A DNA stretch of 64,000 nt, taken from the NCBI GenBank assembly GCA_050084985.1, contig JBITNC010000001.1, positions 29,822,001 through 29,886,000 of the forward strand, written 5' to 3'. The stretch is from Nageia nagi. Taxonomy: Eukaryota; Pinophyta. How positions within the stretch are numbered: the first letter of the stretch is position 1; each line of letters begins with the position of its first letter. Positions 59,623 through 64,000 of this stretch are shown one piece after another. The notes beneath the pieces were generated by a model. The model was not told where the DNA came from. It saw only the letters and a program-made list of their open reading frames with translations, and did not search any database. Made by a program: the position numbers and the translations under genes.

Positions 59623-60129
59623 TGGGGAGGAAAAGAACAACATGCTTTTGATTTGCTTAAAAAGAAAATTAGTCATGCTCTAGTACTTGCTTTGCCTAAT
59701 CTTCAGAAACCTTTTGAAATTGAAATAGTTGCTAGTGTTGTGATTCTGCAAAATAGTTCTTTAATGCATGATGGGTACAAAGAACAATATGTGGTTGATC
59801 CTGATTTCCAAAATGTATATCAAAGATTGAGTCTTGGTAATGAGGTTGGAAATCATGACTTTCATTTGCATGATGGATTACTTTTTCATTTGGGTAAACT
59901 TTGTATTCCTAATGGTGAGAGAAATGATTTGATTAGGGAAGCTCATACTTCTCATATTTCAGGACACTTTGGTGTTGGGAAAACTCTTGCTAATCTACAA
60001 AGGTATTGTTATTGGCCTAAAATGCAAGAAAATGTATCCAGATATATCAGAGGTTGTATGTTATGTAGTGTAAGCAAACCCAATAATAGGAAAGTTGGTC
60101 TTTATATGCCATTGTCTGTTCCTACATGA
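59623..60129 (+). pseudogene. element D RNase H remnant and integrase zinc domain
   Basis: After WGGKEQHAFDLLKKKISHAL and NLQKPFEIEIVAS (to about 59736), the RNase H domain should begin. The frame passes straight to VVILQNSSLMHDGYKEQYVV, which normally lies beyond it, so over 100 residues are gone. The integrase HHCC zinc domain is intact: REAHTSHISGHFGVGKT through YWPKMQENVSRYIRGCMLC. The frame ends at TGA at 60127, where CGA is likely to have stood. Confidence 0.85.
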
Positions 60130-61125
60130 CCATGGGAGAGTATTTCTATGGATTTTGTTGGAGGTTTACCTATGTATAAAAGAGGTCATGATTATTTGTA
60201 TGTAGTTGTGGATAGATTTAGTAAGATGTGTATTCTAATCCCATGTAAAAAGACTATGACAGGTCAAGAGGTAGCTAATCTTTTCTTTACTTATGTGTGG
60301 GTACATTTTGGTCTTCCTACTTCTATCATTTCTAACAAGGATTCCAAGTTTCTTGGAAAGTTTTGAACTTCTTTGTGGGAAAGGATGGATAATAAGTTAA
60401 AGAGGAGTATAGCTTTTCATCCATAGATAGATGGTCAAATAGAGGTTGTAAATAGGACAGTAGTACACCTATTACAAGGTTATTATGGTAAGCATCCTAA
60501 GACTTGGGATGAACATTTGAACTATATACAACATGCATATAATCAGGCTTTACATTCTTCTACTAACTAAACACCTTTTGAGACTTGTTTTGGTTATTTG
60601 CCAAAATCACCTTTTGATATGGCTTTTGCTTCAACAAGTGATGGAGATATAGTTATTCATGATGAGGAGGAAAGGGCAAAGAATTTTATTGAGAGGGTTA
60701 GATTAATTCATTAAAAGGTAAAAGAATAGTTGGAGAAGAGTCAAGCCAAGTATAAGGAGAGGCATGATCATCATCGTGTGGATCATAAATTTCAAGTTGG
60801 GGATCAGGTATGACTTCATCTCAGTAAGGAGAGATAACATGGTGAGGGAAGGAAGTTGAAACCCATAAGGTATGGTCCATTTACCATTATTGATCAAGTT
60901 GGGGATAATGCTTTTCAGTTGGACTTACCACCCTATATGCAAATGTATTCTGTTATTAATGTTGAGAACTTGAAGTTGTATGAACTAGCCTTAGTTGCAG
61001 AAGATACAAAGGTTATGTTACCGTTAGTTGAGGATTTAGCCCCTGAGCATATGAATGTGTTGGTTGAGGATGCAGTATTGGAAAAGAAGCAACAATCATC
61101 TCGTAGTGGCATACATGAGGTGTGA
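60130..61125 (+). pseudogene. element D integrase core and C-terminal tail
   Basis: Starts PWESISMDFVGGLP (first catalytic Asp). FGLPTSIISNKDSKFLGKF follows; the usual second catalytic Asp in ISD(R)D is Asn. DGQIEVVNRTVVHLL keeps the catalytic Glu. Stops fall at about 60364 (TGA for TGG), 60424, 60568, 60712, 60727, 60811 and 60835. The GPY/F module RYGPFTIIDQVGDNAFQLDL (60880-60940) and the VINVENLKLYE motif are clear, followed by an acidic tail and a chromodomain-like VLEKKQQSSRSG end. A last relic GVKGQHPHKAK.YVVD.VREL runs to about 61200. Confidence 0.85.
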
Positions 61126-61251
61126 CGTATTGGAGTGAAGGGCCAACATCCACACAAGGCCAAGTAGTATGTAGTTGATTAGGTGAGGGAGCTCTACCCT
61201 CACCTCATTCCATCATCCTAAATGCTTTTGGGGATAAAAGTTCTCTCTCAA
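61126..61251 (+). other. element D 3' region
   Basis: Coding relic of the integrase tail to about 61220, followed by the short non-coding stretch before the polypurine tract. Confidence 0.6.
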
Positions 61252-61261
61252 TTGGGAGGAA
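61252..61261 (+). other. element D polypurine tract
   Basis: TTGGGAGGAA immediately precedes the TGATCTGAAA start of the 3' LTR. Confidence 0.75.
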
Positions 61262-62377
61262 TGATCTGAAAATTTGGATCCCTTCAACATTCAGTAATCT
61301 CCATTCCAATGTGTTCATTATGATCATCTTGTCTTCAGCTTTCCAATGCTTCTTTCGAATAAAAAATCTGAGTCCATATGTGGAAGTTATGGATTTAAGA
61401 CCATTTTGAGTATTTTTGAAAAAAAAAATCAAAAAATTAATATGGTAGAACTCGCCCACCACTGGATAGTCCACGTAGGCATGGAGACCACATAGGACCA
61501 CATGAGGTAGCCTATGTGGAGACCCACCTACCAGCTGAGACACTTGACACCTACCCTGCCACATCAGCCATGTTTGACTCATCTAATCACGTGCACTACC
61601 AACCTATCCGACCCTGTGTGCAACCCGTCCATGTGAGCCAGACCGCCCATGTAAGTTGCCCAGTTAGCCTACCTACCTGTTGACCATTTGACTTCTGCCT
61701 AGAATGCACTATGTGTCAACACCATAGTGCACCCCCTATTTTTGGAGTATTTTAACATATTTTGGCATTTTTCAAAGGTTTTTCAAGATTTTTGATTTGC
61801 CTAAGGTCCTATTTTTGGGCTGAGTTTATCTTGTAAGCCTGTAACAGTCTAGAGAGCATGTTTTTTAGATTTAGAGCTCATTTTTAGGAGATTTTTACAA
61901 CCAATTGAGCCCAAATTTGGTAGGAAGATCAAGGAGGTTAATGGGTATCTAAAAATAGGCTTTTCTATTGAAATTCTTAGTTGTAATTCTCTCTAATTTT
62001 AGCTCCAAAAATTGTATAAAAGGGGAGCAAATTGGATAGAAGAGAGAAGAAGGAGGATTTTGGGAAGTGTTTTAGTTTTGTTGTGATTTTCAGAGATGAG
62101 AGTGTTTTGTGAATGTGAGAGGAGGTTTTGGAGGACCTTGGAGGCCTTGTAAAGTGATTCCCCCATTGATAGTAGAGAGCTTTTGAGTTGGATGTAGCCC
62201 ACATTGGGTGAACCAGGATAAATTTTGCTTGTCTCTTCTTTGGTGAATGCTTTCTCTTCTCTGTGTTTACAAGTTGATTCCTGAATTTCCTTTACAAGAA
62301 CTTAATTGTTTTAAGTGTGAAATGATCCATTTGGCAAGGTTAAATTGAAATTATTTAATCTTATAGTTTATGGATCA
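61262..62377 (+). repeat. element D 3' LTR
   Basis: Partner of 56204-57337; TG...CA ends, TATA box at 62015-62022 and the GATGTAGCCCACATTGGGTG block at 62192-62211. Followed by AATAT, the probable target duplication. Confidence 0.92.
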
Positions 62378-63730
62378 AATATGAAGGGTATAATGGTATA
62401 GGTGGAGGCAAAATCAATGGTAATGAAGAAAGTGGCAATGGAACTTATGGGATCTAATTTTCAACAACTAAAATAACACCAACACTCTCAACACACATTG
62501 GATGATGTCTCATACTTTCACTTTTAACTTGCTTTATTTGATTAAGAAATTGTGTGATTTTCTTGAATCTTGCTTTCACATTCATGGGATTATCCACATA
62601 ACAAATTTTGCTAAATAATGAAATACAATTATATATGATTTCATCATTTGATATGTATGGGATGATATAGATCATGACTTGCTCATAAATAACTTTAGAT
62701 TGAGAGATTGAATACACCATAAATTTGAAGTTAATATGGTCAACATAACTCAATAATATTTTAGGATTACATAAGGCCAATGTAAATGAAAAATATGGAG
62801 TGAAATCATTTCATATTCTTGTTCCATCAACATTTCTTATGCTTCTACCTCAATATCAACTTTTAAATCATTCATCTTTAGTTTTCATATATGTAATGTA
62901 CGATTCTCATAATATTTCATGGCTATTACTTTTTGCCATAATAATATCATGTAGACATCTCCTCTATGTCTACCTATGAAATCAATTTGGAATTATGTTT
63001 GTTTAAAGACCTTTGATCCTTTTAGTGTTGAGAATTTACTTTGATTGTTATAAAAAGGAGGAAAAAGGAACCTTGAATTCAAATGAGAAAATCATTGATT
63101 AAGATTTTGTTTAAATTTTTTCTATGTTCCTTGGTTTGGGCATAAATGCAGGATAAAAATCACATATTAGCTTTTGATGATATATATCCCCTGCAAGATG
63201 ATTTATCCAACTTAGAATTGCATCTAAGTTTTATGTTGAGATGCAATGTCTAAAACCCAATTATTGAAAGTAAAATCTAGTATGATTCTAGGTGTTATGG
63301 TAGGCCAACATAAGCATAACAAGTTTATTTTATGCATTTTATCATGGTAATATGAAAATCCTAAAAAACTACATAGCCCTATCTATGTAGATATCAAGAA
63401 TATCTTCTTTAGCACATTTTTCATCAATCATATTTACCTAGATAATGCTTCAAAGCCAAATTTTTCTATATGTCAATGAGTAGCCAAAGGAAGTTTCAAG
63501 ACCCTTGAAAAGTAAATTGTTTCAATTTAGATATGGATCTATCTCCTAGATACCTTAGCTTTTTAAACCATGGTATTTATCGTATCCCTCTTCTTTTTGA
63601 TGATAAGTGAATACTTTTGCTCATTTTCATTACCATTTATGCAATTCATTTATGTTTATAAGTTCATTATGCAATATTTTTGTATTTAAACTATATTTAC
63701 AATATGTAAAACATGATATAATAAATTTTA
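62378..63730. other. AT-rich sequence, perhaps the 3' region or LTR of the last gypsy relic
   Basis: No recognised domain. A 108-codon minus-strand open frame (62780-62454) shows no motif. Its position downstream of a minus-strand integrase end makes an LTR or 3' region plausible. Confidence 0.35.
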
Positions 63731-63734
63731 AATA

Positions 63735-64000
63735 TAGAAAGGATGAAGATGTGTGATGTTTATGGGTTCACATTCTTCATTTCCTTCCATGTCAGCTAAG
63801 TGATAAGCTCATGAACTAAATTTTTCTTAATAATGTATGGTCCTAACAAATTAAGAGAAAACTTATCATGAAGTTGTCATTCCATTCATGAAGTTTGTTG
63901 ATTTTATTTAAGCACTAAATATCCTATATCAAATTCACAAAGCTTGGCCTTTTTTTCAAAAGCTTTCTTGATGCAATTTTGATAAGTTATCATATGTTCT
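63735..64000 (-). pseudogene. Ty3/gypsy integrase C-terminal relic
   Basis: Minus strand with frame changes: AFEKKAKLCEFDIGYLVLK (about 63955-63895), then GPYIIKK (about 63843-63823), then a stretch matching L(A)DMEGNEECEPIN (about 63790-63750). This is the end of a Tat-type gypsy integrase (RxFxxGDLVLK, GPYxV, MDGxExxxPxN). It runs off the window's right edge. Element A's own integrase tail is similar in pattern, so a related family is likely. Confidence 0.6.

Larger units (their letters stand above)
56204..62377 (+). mobile_element. element D: internally deleted Ty3/gypsy retrotransposon
   Basis: Element of 6,174 bp bounded by LTRs of 1,134 bp (56204-57337) and 1,116 bp (61262-62377). A tRNA-iMet primer site (57342-57356) and a polypurine tract (61252-61261) lie in the correct places. 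Flanks AAGAT and AATAT match at four of five bases and are probably the target duplication. Gag, protease, part of RT and integrase are present in order. The RT palm and nearly all of RNase H are missing, with the reading frame kept across both gaps. About a dozen stops also interrupt it. The GPY/F-containing integrase tail and the chromodomain-like end suggest a chromovirus-type lineage. Confidence 0.92.

Overview
This is plant nuclear DNA from a large, repeat-rich genome. It is strongly AT-rich, with one intron-containing R2R3-MYB gene and otherwise decayed transposable elements. The retroelement families and their deep decay suggest a gymnosperm or another large-genome seed plant, but no feature fixes the species. 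There is nothing bacterial, organellar or CRISPR-like.

Layout: 0-1.2 kb holds the end of a dead Ty1/copia element. 2.1-2.95 kb is a decayed unrecognised ORF, and 3.18-3.97 kb is a 152-bp tandem array. 5.8-7.5 kb holds relics of a minus-strand Ty3/gypsy element. 8.6-10.6 kb is a broken hAT (DUF659) transposase. 11.7-13.3 kb is the intact three-exon MYB gene (minus strand, 357 aa, MIXTA/MYB17-like subgroup 9). 14.0-14.4 kb is a TIR element with a TA duplication, 15.4-15.8 kb a PPR pseudogene, and 17-18 kb an AT-rich repeat field interrupted by a SINE-like unit.

21.5-44.6 kb is a three-level nest. Tat-like gypsy element A (LTRs 21546-22193 and 43961-44608, both 648 bp) is interrupted by gag-only gypsy element B (about 22.5-37.1 kb). 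B is itself interrupted by copia element C (26183-35013), which has two 498-bp LTRs with about 5 differences and a perfect AAAAG target duplication. All three lie on the minus strand. C is structurally complete but carries several in-frame stops.

44.6-56.2 kb is mostly decayed, unrecognised sequence with a long broken ORF (46.9-48.4 kb), a CpG-richer fragment (49.7-50.5 kb) and small repeats. 56.2-62.4 kb is plus-strand gypsy element D, with LTRs, a tRNA-iMet primer site and a polypurine tract. Its pol has lost the reverse-transcriptase palm and the RNase H domain through two deletions that kept the reading frame. The last 250 bases hold the end of another minus-strand gypsy integrase.

Apart from the MYB gene, nothing here looks able to make a full-length functional protein. 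The elements do not act as a pathway. What the window records is successive insertion, internal deletion and C-to-T decay. The most unusual objects are the deleted element D, gag-only element B, and the very long, repeat-bearing, locally GC-rich leader of element C.
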